Shown in pieces: positions 8,619 through 16,451 of a stretch of DNA of 30,890 bases (the stretch's first letter is position 1; every line of letters begins with the position of its first letter). Both the position numbers and the translations under genes were made by a program. The stretch comes from SABY01 sp964612515 (lineage in GTDB: Bacteria; Bacteroidota; Bacteroidia; Bacteroidales; 4484-276), in NCBI GenBank assembly GCA_964612515.1, contig CAZTCX010000026.1:1-30890 (forward strand), read 5' to 3'. The notes beneath the pieces are model-generated. The model saw only the letters and a program-made list of their open reading frames with translations. It ran no database searches and was not told the DNA's origin.

Positions 8619-9803
8619 TTAAATATAATCTATCGTCACCGTCTTGAGGAATTTGTCTTCGAGCAGCGCAGCGATGCGTTTCACCACGGTGCGGCGTATC
8701 TCGAGTTCCACGGGCAGGTTGGGATCCTGGTGGGCGATGTTGATGCGCGTGCCCACGATAAAGTTGATCTCGTCGCTTTCCAGAATCATCCTCACGATGC
8801 TGTCGGCAGGTCCTTTGCCCGGTACCCATTGGTTGTTGTATTGGCGCAACTGGTTAGCAACTTTGGTCAGCGTAAGGATGCCTTCAGTGATCAAATCGAC
8901 GCCCTCCATGGAGGAAGTGGGCGGCAGTTCAGGGTCTTCAAACTCGAAGGAGTCGATTATTTCTTTATCCCACTCCCGTGAAATGATATCGGCGGTGGTG
9001 GCGCCGCAGAGCACTTTCAATCCATTGTAGTTTTTGACGCGCGATGCATATTCCTGGTCTTTGTCCTTTTCGTAAGGCGGGCCGGTACAAATAAGCATCT
9101 TGCGTGGTTCACGGAAATAAATCACAGCACAACTGGTGTCGTCTTTCAGCGTAAAGGAGTCGTTGAGTGTGGCACGCTTAACAGCGCGTTCGCCCAGCTC
9201 ATAAGCCGAGATAACCGGCTGCTTGTTGACCTCACCCAACATAAACTCCATAAAATCGTCGCGTCCCCAGCCAAAAGGAAACTTCTCGCTGCCCATCCCC
9301 GATTGCGTGATGCCGTCGGAGCAAAATATGATGCGGTCTTCCTTTTCAGGAATGAAAGAACAGACGTGTAATTCCTTGCCCTGGTTTTTTTCACTCTCGA
9401 GCACTACATCTTCCCAGTCGGGATCGAACAGCTTACCGTCGCGGATGATGAAAGTCTGTGGGTTGTCGTACTCCAGAATACTAACGCGGCCGCCAATTTC
9501 TATATCTACAATAGTAAAAGTAGCATAGCTAATCCTGCGTTCGCTGCACACCGGCAATGTTTTCATGATAATCTCGGCAATCTTGGTGAAATCCTGGTGC
9601 TCCTCGGTAAAGTTGAGCGCCATGGTGGCGGTGAGCGTTGCCAGCATGTTGGCTTTTACGCCGTGCCCCATGCCATCGCTCAGCACCGCGATGAGTCTGT
9701 TTTCTTCTTTAACCTTCCGGTTTACAAACACGTCGCCGCAGATGCGCTCGCCCTGGTGGTTGCGTTGCTGGCAGTTGACTTCTATATGGAAATTCTTAGA
9801 CAT
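8619..9803 (-). CDS. SpoIIE/PP2C-family serine/threonine phosphatase associated with sensory hydrogenase
   Basis: The product is 394 residues, cytoplasmic. The SpoIIE-type PP2C domain fills about residues 1-230. Metal-binding acidic residues are visible: Asp24 (ICGDVFV), Asp43 (LSDGMGHG), Asp163 (FCSDGITQSG) and Asp221/222 (KDDTSCAVI), so it should be active. Residues about 230-394 form an extension (CTGPPYEKDKD to KTVTIDYI) that I do not recognise as a named domain. The gene is third in a leftward operon behind a thioredoxin-like ferredoxin and a PAS-containing [FeFe]-hydrogenase homologue, with a 123-base gap. In HydDB terms this is the phosphatase-linked sensory hydrogenase arrangement (group C3). 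Enzymes of this family dephosphorylate Ser/Thr on STAS-type antagonists or related partners; no such partner is encoded here. Confidence 0.88.
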   Translation of the reverse strand: MSKNFHIEVNCQQRNHQGERICGDVFVNRKVKEENRLIAVLSDGMGHGVKANMLATLTATMALNFTEEHQDFTKIAEIIMKTLPVCSERRISYATFTIVDIEIGGRVSILEYDNPQTFIIRDGKLFDPDWEDVVLESEKNQGKELHVCSFIPEKEDRIIFCSDGITQSGMGSEKFPFGWGRDDFMEFMLGEVNKQPVISAYELGERAVKRATLNDSFTLKDDTSCAVIYFREPRKMLICTGPPYEKDKDQEYASRVKNYNGLKVLCGATTADIISREWDKEIIDSFEFEDPELPPTSSMEGVDLITEGILTLTKVANQLRQYNNQWVPGKGPADSIVRMILESDEINFIVGTRINIAHQDPNLPVELEIRRTVVKRIAALLEDKFLKTVTIDYI

Positions 9804-9926
9804 CTTTTTTTAAAAATCCAAAAAACAAAAGGCAAAAAACAATTCAATATTATCTTAAACGCATGGCACGAGGCGCAAAGTGCAAATAGCAAAGGTTCTC
9901 ACATTCTACCGGCTACTTATTAATTT

Positions 9927-11792
9927 TTAACCTCTTGCTTCTCCTTTCTTCTTCCTGTGCAACTGGATGATGCTGTTGAGCATGGCTTCGGTCTTGGAAG
10001 CACCTTCGCCCAAAAGAAAACCGATTTGCTGCACCATTTCGAGGTTTTGATCGATCACCTCGGTCATGCGTTGGATGATCTGTTCGTTGCGCACCTCCGG
10101 CGAAAACATGTCGCGCACGATGCCGCCGGCCACTTTGCCCTGTTTTATCGAGAAGACACTGAGGTTTAAAAAAGCCTCTTCAATCTTCACATCACGGCTC
10201 AGAATATCCTGACCGGTGTCGAGCACATTTTGAAAAACTTTATAAAATTGCACCGGCACCAGGGTTTTCAGGTTGGCACCACGCAGTCCGGGAATGATGT
10301 CGTCGATCTCGTGTGCCTCATCGCCCAGCAGCTCTATAAAGCTGTGATTTGACGAAAGTATTTTCAGCTTTTCATCCACTATCACCACGCCCGAAGGAAT
10401 CTGATTTAGGATGGCACGTGAAGTTTCCAGTTTATCATTGATCAGCTCACTGTTAGCGCGAAGCTCTACCAGATCCAGCTTTAGCTTGTCGAGCTCTAAG
10501 GTCTGTCGGGTGTTGCTCTCGCGCAGCGTGGTGATGTAGTTATTCTTATTTTTGATATTAAATTCCTGGCACATATCGGTGCGAATAAGTCCTTGTGCCA
10601 CGGCTTTGGCAAAGGCATGGCAACTTTCAAATCCACATCCGTGGCATGACTCCGTAGAAATATCCTTATCCGATTTTCCAAGTAGCGCCAGCACCTCATC
10701 AATACGTTTTTGGGGAGGATCGGGCAGCCGCTGGTCATCGGGCTCGTGAAGGCGGCTGAGATTGAGCTCTGCAAAATCTTGCATCGCGATCTGCCAGACA
10801 GCTTCATCGGTACCCGCCAGGCGCCGTTGCGAATATCCTGTCACCAATGCATCGCGCAGATGCTTGTCGCCACCGGCCGTCATACCGGGACCCATTACGC
10901 ATCCCTGATTATAAAATACATTGAAATGATGTCGGATCTGGTCGATGTTTTTGCTAAAGGAAGCCACAGCCTGCAAAGCTTCGGGATCGCCTTCCGCCGT
11001 CAATGCTGTGCCATCAATCAGATGCTGGCTAATGCCGCCTGCTTCCAGGATACCACTGCTGATGGGATACAACGAACCCATACGTCCGTGTGGCGGATCG
11101 AAATCAGAATACTCAAGCTGACTTTCGTTTATGTTGTTTTCGAGAAATAAAGCACGCAACTCCGTAAAAGTAATCACCGCATCCACACTTTTTTCGCCAT
11201 CCTTACCAGCATAATCCTTGGCGGCAACACACGGACCAATGAAAACCGTGCGAAGCTCTTTCCCAAACTTTTGCCGCATTACGCCCGCCATTGCTTCCAT
11301 GGGAGTGACGATAGGCGCAAGGTTATCGGTAAGATGTGGGTAAAATTTTGTAACAAAAGAGACCATAGCGGGGCAATTGGCCGTGAGATAAAACTTGCCA
11401 CGGGCGCGTTCGAATAGATTTCTGTAGGCACGTGCCACCAGATCAACGCCAAAGGAAGCATCGGCTACTATCTCAAAGCCAAGCTGACGAATCATCTCCA
11501 CAAACTTCCGGTAGTCGGTGATGTCGGGAAACTCGCCGGAGATACTTGGATCGACCAAAGCAGCCACTTTCTCACTGGACTGCAACATTTGCCGCACCTG
11601 GCTTATCGATTCAACGTAGGTGATAGCCCCATCCGCACATGCGCGCACACATGTGCCACACCCAATACATCTGTAGTGCTCGACCACCGGTGGCTCGTTG
11701 GCCGCAACAATGCGGATGGCATGAACGGGGCATGCCCGCGCACATTGCTGACAATTGGTACATTTCTCTACGTCGATCCGGATAAGATTCAT
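9927..11792 (-). CDS. PAS-containing sensory [FeFe]-hydrogenase homologue (group C3-like, phosphatase-linked)
   Basis: The product is 621 residues. Domain order: two [4Fe-4S] ferredoxin motifs (CTNCQQCARACP at 11-22 and CIGCGTCVRAC at 42-52); an H-cluster domain (about 75-350); a CHGCGFESC...C [4Fe-4S] 'Fes' motif (383-408); a coiled coil; and a PAS domain (about 460-560) with no kinase or nuclease output. Motif 1 is TANCPAMV, with Asn139 at the proton-shuttle Cys position and Cys140 kept. Motif 2 is IGPCVAAK (Cys188). Motif 3 is YNQGCVMGPGM, with Cys298 kept but Tyr294 where the third cluster-ligand Cys is expected. It is therefore unlikely to turn over H2 like a catalytic enzyme and more likely senses H2, CO or redox state, signalling through PAS to the downstream phosphatase. 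It overlaps the upstream ferredoxin gene by ATGA. Confidence 0.88.
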   Translation of the reverse strand: MNLIRIDVEKCTNCQQCARACPVHAIRIVAANEPPVVEHYRCIGCGTCVRACADGAITYVESISQVRQMLQSSEKVAALVDPSISGEFPDITDYRKFVEMIRQLGFEIVADASFGVDLVARAYRNLFERARGKFYLTANCPAMVSFVTKFYPHLTDNLAPIVTPMEAMAGVMRQKFGKELRTVFIGPCVAAKDYAGKDGEKSVDAVITFTELRALFLENNINESQLEYSDFDPPHGRMGSLYPISSGILEAGGISQHLIDGTALTAEGDPEALQAVASFSKNIDQIRHHFNVFYNQGCVMGPGMTAGGDKHLRDALVTGYSQRRLAGTDEAVWQIAMQDFAELNLSRLHEPDDQRLPDPPQKRIDEVLALLGKSDKDISTESCHGCGFESCHAFAKAVAQGLIRTDMCQEFNIKNKNNYITTLRESNTRQTLELDKLKLDLVELRANSELINDKLETSRAILNQIPSGVVIVDEKLKILSSNHSFIELLGDEAHEIDDIIPGLRGANLKTLVPVQFYKVFQNVLDTGQDILSRDVKIEEAFLNLSVFSIKQGKVAGGIVRDMFSPEVRNEQIIQRMTEVIDQNLEMVQQIGFLLGEGASKTEAMLNSIIQLHRKKKGEARG

Positions 11793-12043
11793 GTTTTATC
11801 GATTAAAGCTTTATCGAGTATTTCGATGATGGTTTCTGATGAAATATTTTCGTAGCGCCGCTGATTGATTTCCATTGCCGGCCCACTTTCGCAATTGCCG
11901 AAGCAGTGTTTTCCTTTAAAATTTACTTTGTGTGTCAATTGATGTTCGGCTAAATAATTCTTGACAACCTGCACCAAATGCTTATTTCCACGCGCAAAGC
12001 ATGAACTGCCGAGGCAAATTATTATTTCTGTTTTCTGTAGCAT
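11789..12043 (-). CDS. Thioredoxin-like [2Fe-2S] ferredoxin (NuoE C-terminal type)
   Basis: The product is 84 residues from ATG 12043; an in-frame ATG at 12085 would give 98. The inner start is preferred because the homologous fold begins right at MLQKTEIIICLGSSCF. Cysteines follow the pattern C-x4-C (CLGSSC) then C-x3-C (CFGNC), the four ligands of a thioredoxin-like [2Fe-2S] cluster as in the C-terminal half of NuoE/HydC. It is the first gene of the leftward operon and overlaps the sensory hydrogenase start by four bases (ATGA). It probably passes electrons to or from that protein. Its promoter would lie in the divergent region shared with hydC. Confidence 0.83.
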   Translation of the reverse strand: MLQKTEIIICLGSSCFARGNKHLVQVVKNYLAEHQLTHKVNFKGKHCFGNCESGPAMEINQRRYENISSETIIEILDKALIDKT

Positions 12044-12116
12044 GTAACGATGAAATTGCGTGAGCAAATATCCACAAAAAAACAATGCAAGGTTTTATCA
12101 CGTTAAAAAAATAACA

Positions 12117-12134
12117 TTGTGAAAACGATAACAT
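12117..12134. promoter_or_regulatory. Candidate Rex operator in the divergent ferredoxin/hydC promoter
   Basis: The 18-mer TTGTGAAAACGATAACAT resembles the Rex operator class TTGTGAA/TTGTTAA-N4-TTCACAA/TTAACAA. The left half is a full match and the right half (ATAACAT) fits 5 of 7 positions of TTAACAA. It lies 8 bases upstream of the hydC -7 box, where bound repressor would block polymerase. A Rex gene is present downstream at 20041-20664. ATAACAT is also directly repeated at 12111-12117 and 12128-12134. The assignment rests on known Rex control of hydrogenase and NADH-reoxidation genes plus the motif. Confidence 0.55.
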
Positions 12135-12142
12135 AAAAATAT

Positions 12143-12150
12143 TAATTTTG
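12143..12150 (+). promoter_or_regulatory. hydC -7 promoter element
   Basis: TAATTTTG matches the Bacteroidota -7 consensus TAnnTTTG exactly. A TTG at 12117-12119, inside the Rex-like site, could serve as the -33 element although the spacing (23 bases) is longer than usual. Transcription would start near 12157, giving a leader of about 30 bases before the hydC ATG. Confidence 0.5.
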
Positions 12151-12185
12151 GCAGTGTTTAATTTACAAACGATAAAACCGGCTGC

Positions 12186-12650
12186 ATGAGCACTATCGAA
12201 AACATTCTACTCAACTACCCAACTCCCGATCGCAGCTTGCTGTTGCCCATCCTTCAGGACGTACAAAGTAGCGAAGGCTATATACCTGCGGATGCTGTGG
12301 TGATGATCAGCGACTACCTGAAAATTCCTACCAGCAAAGTATATTCTGTGTCGGCATTTTATGAGAAATTCCGGTTTACTCCCGGCGCAAAATATGCCAT
12401 CTGCCTCTGTAATGGCACAGCATGCCACATGGAAAAATCCGGATCGCTGATCAAAGAATTTGAAAAACAACTGGGCATAACCGCCGGGCAAATTACCCGC
12501 GACAAACTCTTTAGCCTTAGCACTTCACCGTGTATGGGTGCCTGCGGGAAAGCTCCGATAGTAAGAATTAACCAGGATTTTCACACAGGCGTCACCATAG
12601 ATCAGGTCACCGAACTACTTGCCTCGATCAAAAACCAGGAGGAGAAATAA
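12186..12650 (+). CDS. hydC: HydC: NuoE-like [2Fe-2S] subunit of trimeric [FeFe]-hydrogenase
   Basis: The product is 154 residues, the normal size for HydC/NuoE. An N-terminal helical part (about 1-65, with LQDVQSSEGYIP and VYSVSAFYEKF typical of NuoE) precedes the thioredoxin-like [2Fe-2S] domain, with ligands Cys75 and Cys80 (CNGTAC) and Cys116 and Cys120 (CMGAC). HydC links the flavin subunit HydB to the rest of the complex in NAD-dependent, often electron-bifurcating hydrogenases. Its TAA stop shares one base with the ATG of hydB, so translation is coupled. It is the first gene of the rightward operon, behind a -7 box and a candidate Rex operator. Confidence 0.93.
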   Translation: MSTIENILLNYPTPDRSLLLPILQDVQSSEGYIPADAVVMISDYLKIPTSKVYSVSAFYEKFRFTPGAKYAICLCNGTACHMEKSGSLIKEFEKQLGITAGQITRDKLFSLSTSPCMGACGKAPIVRINQDFHTGVTIDQVTELLASIKNQEEK

Positions 12651-14593
12651 TGGAAGACGCTACAGCCAATACCCATTTTTTGATTGACAACCTGGTGCTC
12701 AACTTCACCAACGAGTATAGTGATGAGGTGCATCGTCGCCGTGAGCTGCTGCTACGCGACCATCTGCGGAAGCCTGTAATTTATGTTGGAATGGGAACCT
12801 GCGGAATTGCTGCCGGTGCCGCTCAAACCCTTACAGCCATAAAAGAATATTTGTCCAAAAACCATATTGATGCCGATCTAGTTGAGGTAGGATGTTTTGG
12901 GTTGTGCAGCGCTGAGCCACTCATGGATTTTCAGATGCCTGGAAAAGCGCGTGTCAGTTTCCAGAAAGTTCACCCTGCTGACGTTGCCGACCTGCTTGAT
13001 GAATGTTTTCACAACCAACTTTCGGGAAGCCATGTGCTGGGACAAATGCGCAACGAAAGCCATGAATATTATCACAACCTGCCCATCATCAACGACCTGC
13101 CGTTTTTTAAACACCAAAAACGCATTCTGCTTTATGATTGTGGTGAAATAGCACCCGCCAGTCTCGATGAATACCTGGCACGCGACGGCTACAAAGCCTT
13201 CATGAAGACTATTCTTAGCTATCCGCCGGAGGAAGTTTGCGACATCGTGACACGGAGCGGGCTGCGCGGACGTGGAGGCGGAGGATTTTCGACAGGCGAT
13301 AAATGGAAAAAGGTGCGCAGCAATGCCGCTGACCAAAAATATTTGATTTGTAATGCCGACGAGAGCGATCCCGGCGCATACATGGACAGAGCGTTGGTGG
13401 AAGGAAATCCCCATCGCCTGATTGAGGGCATCGCCATTGCTGCTTACGCTATCGGTGCCACCAAAGCCTACATCTATATCCGCAGCGATTATCATGTAGC
13501 TGTGAAACGACTGAAGCTGGCACTCGAACAAGCCTACAGCTTTGGTTTTCTGGGCAGCACCATCGGCAAGAGCGGCTTCAAGCTGCAGGTCTATCTGCGC
13601 GAGGGCCCGGGTGCTTTTGTGTGTGGCGAAGAAACGGCGTTGATAAAAAGCCTGGAAGGCCGGCGCGGCGTTCCCACCAACAAGCCCCCCTACCCCAGTG
13701 AAAGTGGCCTTTTTAAAAAACCAACAGCTATTAATAATGTAGAAACGCTGGCCAATGTGCCGCTGATATTATTACATGGCCCTGAGTGGTACCGGCGAAT
13801 AGGAACTGACACCAGCACCGGCACCAAGCTGTTTGCCCTTACCGGCGACACGCTCCACACCGGGTTGGTGGAAGTGGCTTTTGGCACAACAGTTCATGAT
13901 ATTATTTATAACATCAGTGGCGGACTAAAAGAAAACAAAAAACTCAAAGCAGTTCAGATTGGCGGCCCATCAGGAAGCCTTATACCGGAAAGCCAGACCG
14001 ACATCACCATCGACTACAAAAGTTTTGATACCGAAAACCTAATCATGGGATCGGGTGGCATGGTGGTGATGGACGAAACCAAGTGCATCGTCGATATTGT
14101 GAAATACTTTATCGATTTCCTGCAAAAGGAATCGTGCGGCAAGTGTATCCCATGCCGCGAAGGCACCAACAGAATGTTTAAAATTCTTGAAGCCATCACA
14201 CACCGGCCCGCAAAGTTGGACAGTCATGAGTCGTTGACGCGTTTCAAAGGTATCATGCAACTCGAAAGCCTGGCATGGGTGATTAAGGAAACCTCGTTGT
14301 GCGGATTGGGCAAGACGGCGCCCAACCCGGTACTGACCGCCCTGAAATGGTTCAGAGAAGAATTTGAAGAACACATTTATGAACGCCGCTGTCGTGCCAA
14401 CGTGTGCAGAGATCTGCGCACCTTCCTCATCAGCGCCGAGCGCTGCACCGGCTGCATGGTTTGCCTGCGCAAATGCCCCGAAGATGCCATTGTGGGCGCT
14501 GCACTTCAGCCACACTATATCATTCAGGAAAAATGCAACAGTTGCGGAATATGCTTCGACGTTTGTAAATTTACAGCTATTGATATTTTATAA
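12650..14593 (+). CDS. hydB: HydB: NuoF-like NAD(H)/FMN subunit of trimeric [FeFe]-hydrogenase
   Basis: The product is 647 residues, cytoplasmic. An N-terminal thioredoxin-like domain (about 40-115) has Cys51 (GMGTC), Cys82 and Cys86 (CFGLC), but Val46 at the expected first Cys. The NuoF core (about 190-560) has the NADH-site glycine loop RGRGGGGFSTG, the FMN-site CNADESDPGAYMDR, and the [4Fe-4S] ligands Cys496, Cys499, Cys502 (SCGKCIPC) and Cys551. Two ferredoxin motifs close the protein (CTGCMVCLRKCP and CNSCGICFDVC). It oxidises NADH or reduces NAD+ and passes electrons to HydA, and is the FMN-bearing subunit at which bifurcation is placed in related complexes. It is coupled to hydC and lies 62 bases upstream of hydA. 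Confidence 0.94.
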   Translation: MEDATANTHFLIDNLVLNFTNEYSDEVHRRRELLLRDHLRKPVIYVGMGTCGIAAGAAQTLTAIKEYLSKNHIDADLVEVGCFGLCSAEPLMDFQMPGKARVSFQKVHPADVADLLDECFHNQLSGSHVLGQMRNESHEYYHNLPIINDLPFFKHQKRILLYDCGEIAPASLDEYLARDGYKAFMKTILSYPPEEVCDIVTRSGLRGRGGGGFSTGDKWKKVRSNAADQKYLICNADESDPGAYMDRALVEGNPHRLIEGIAIAAYAIGATKAYIYIRSDYHVAVKRLKLALEQAYSFGFLGSTIGKSGFKLQVYLREGPGAFVCGEETALIKSLEGRRGVPTNKPPYPSESGLFKKPTAINNVETLANVPLILLHGPEWYRRIGTDTSTGTKLFALTGDTLHTGLVEVAFGTTVHDIIYNISGGLKENKKLKAVQIGGPSGSLIPESQTDITIDYKSFDTENLIMGSGGMVVMDETKCIVDIVKYFIDFLQKESCGKCIPCREGTNRMFKILEAITHRPAKLDSHESLTRFKGIMQLESLAWVIKETSLCGLGKTAPNPVLTALKWFREEFEEHIYERRCRANVCRDLRTFLISAERCTGCMVCLRKCPEDAIVGAALQPHYIIQEKCNSCGICFDVCKFTAIDIL

Positions 14594-14655
14594 AAAACTC
14601 CTGACGAATAGGGAACTTCACCATACCAGCTTCACAACAATAAGGCAGAAAGCTC

Positions 14656-16377
14656 ATGATATTTAACATAGAAGTAAACCATAAGATAATAAAAGCGCGC
14701 AAAGGCGACACGATATTAGAGACGCTTAGGCGCAATGGCATCACCGTGCCTACGCTTTGCAACTTGGAAACCTTTACGCCCACGGGAGCCTGCCGCATCT
14801 GCGTGGTTGAGATCGAAGGGCGCAAAGATTTAGTTCCTTCCTGCTCGCATCCTGTGGAAGAATGGATGAAAATATGCACGCACTCTCCGCGCGTAATTCA
14901 TGCGCGCAAAACGATTGTAGAATTACTGCTGTCAAGCCATCCCGACGACTGCCTCTACTGCATCCGTAACGGAAACTGCGAACTGCAAGATCTGGCCGAA
15001 CAACTGGGCATCCGGGAGCGGCGACTTCCCATGGTGAAGTCTTTTATAAAACAAGACCCCTCCAGCGCCAGCGTGGTGCGCGATCCCGCTAAGTGCGTTC
15101 TGTGTGGCCGGTGTGTACGATTTTGCAAAGAACGTATCGGCATCTCTACTTTAGATTTTATTGGCAAAGGCATGAAAACGCTGGTAGGACCTACCTTTAA
15201 TAACCAGCTCAACGTTTCCAACTGCATCACCTGCGGACAATGCATCATGGTGTGCCCAACAGGTGCGCTGCACGAAAAAGACAACATCAGCGAGGTTCAA
15301 CACGCCCTGCAAGACCCTGAAAAATACACCGTAGTACAGGTGTCGCCGACAGTGTCAGTGTCGTTGGCCGAAGAATTTAACGTAAAACCCGGCCGTGAAC
15401 TCGACGGTCTGCTGGTGGCTACTTTAAGAAAGATTGGTTTCCGTAAGGTTTTTAAATCAGCTTTTGGTGCCGACCTGATGGTACTTCAAATTGTGGAGGA
15501 GCTAATGCAGCGCATCGAAAGCAATACGCTGCTGCCCATGTTTTCGAGTGATTGCCCTGCCTTTGTAAAATATATGGAAGAGTATCACCACGACCTGCTT
15601 GGCCAACTTTCGACAACGAAATCGCCGCAACAGATCACGGGTAGTCTTATCAAACATCACTTTGCCCGGCAGCAAAAGATCAAGGCCGAGTCCATTCATT
15701 CGGTGTCGCTGATGCCCTGCACCGCCAAGAAATTTGAGGCACAGCGCGAAGAAAACACCCACCGCGGCATCACTGATGTGGACACGGTGCTCACCACACG
15801 GGAGTTGGCACGCCTCATCCGCCTCTATGGCCTCGACATACAGCAGGTAACACCCGAATTACCTGATTCACCATTTGCAATCCGTAGCTCGGCAGGAAAG
15901 ATTGTAGGCGCTAGCGGCGGCGTGGCTGAAGCTGTTTACCGAACGCTATATTTCAAACTTACCGGCAAACAGTTGGTCAATTTTAAAATCACAGCCTTAC
16001 GTGGCAACAAAGCCGTAAAAGAATTTTATGCGCGGGTAGGAAATACCAAAATTGGATTTGCAGCGGTAAACGGGCTGGCCAATGCATTTGATCTGATAAA
16101 ACAAATCAAAGCCGGACGCGACGACCTGCATTTTATCGAGGTGATGGCCTGTCCGGGAAGTTGCATCAGCGGTGGCGGACAGCCGCTCACCAGAAATACG
16201 GAGGCCATCAAGGCGCGAATGAAAACACTTTACGACATCGACGAGAAAGAATCGATAAAGGTGGCGCACAAAAACCCATCGGTCATCGATCTGCTCGAAA
16301 AATATCAGGGACGGGAATACGAGTCGTTCCGGGAGAATTTTAAAACCACTTTCCGTCCACGCGAGGTGATGCGGTAG
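14656..16377 (+). CDS. hydA: HydA: [FeFe]-hydrogenase H-cluster subunit with Asp at the proton-shuttle position
   Basis: The product is 573 residues with the full clostridial-type layout. It has a plant-type [2Fe-2S] domain (Cys35, Cys46, Cys49, Cys63), a His-Cys3 cluster (SHPDDCLYCIRNGNC, 94-108), two [4Fe-4S] motifs (CVLCGRCVRFC and CITCGQCIMVC) and an H-cluster domain (about 220-515). By residue count the numbering coincides with Clostridium CpI. H-cluster ligands are all present: Cys300 (SSDCPAFV), Cys355 (MPCTAKKFE), Cys499 and Cys503 (EVMACPGSC). The proton-relay residue Cys299 is Asp299, and the Glu279 position is Ile, while Glu282 and Ser319 are kept. It should bind an H-cluster and act with HydB and HydC, with an altered proton path. 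It has no C-terminal [2Fe-2S] extension. Confidence 0.93.
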   Translation: MIFNIEVNHKIIKARKGDTILETLRRNGITVPTLCNLETFTPTGACRICVVEIEGRKDLVPSCSHPVEEWMKICTHSPRVIHARKTIVELLLSSHPDDCLYCIRNGNCELQDLAEQLGIRERRLPMVKSFIKQDPSSASVVRDPAKCVLCGRCVRFCKERIGISTLDFIGKGMKTLVGPTFNNQLNVSNCITCGQCIMVCPTGALHEKDNISEVQHALQDPEKYTVVQVSPTVSVSLAEEFNVKPGRELDGLLVATLRKIGFRKVFKSAFGADLMVLQIVEELMQRIESNTLLPMFSSDCPAFVKYMEEYHHDLLGQLSTTKSPQQITGSLIKHHFARQQKIKAESIHSVSLMPCTAKKFEAQREENTHRGITDVDTVLTTRELARLIRLYGLDIQQVTPELPDSPFAIRSSAGKIVGASGGVAEAVYRTLYFKLTGKQLVNFKITALRGNKAVKEFYARVGNTKIGFAAVNGLANAFDLIKQIKAGRDDLHFIEVMACPGSCISGGGQPLTRNTEAIKARMKTLYDIDEKESIKVAHKNPSVIDLLEKYQGREYESFRENFKTTFRPREVMR

Positions 16378-16451
16378 GGTTTTATCATCGCCAGCAGGCA
16401 TTTTATTTTTAATAAATAATATGGTTTTTAAAAACTAAAACATAACCCACG

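Larger units (their letters stand above)
12091..12179. repeat. 9-bp inverted repeat GGTTTTATC/GATAAAACC flanking the divergent hyd promoter
   Basis: GGTTTTATC at 12091-12099 and its perfect reverse complement at 12171-12179 bracket the divergent control region. Their midpoint (12135) falls at the edge of the Rex-like site. The same 9-mer occurs again at 16378-16386, just after the hydA stop and upstream of the hydrogenase-kinase gene. This could be a half-site for a second regulator. Evidence is repetition and position only. Confidence 0.4.

Noticed and set aside
12878..13531. 217-codon frame antisense to hydB
   Set aside because: It is a shadow of the hydB reading frame with no domain; hydB is unambiguous.
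14594..14655. Frameshifted or missing gene between hydB and hydA
   Set aside because: The 62-base gap carries no coding signal, and both flanking proteins are full length.
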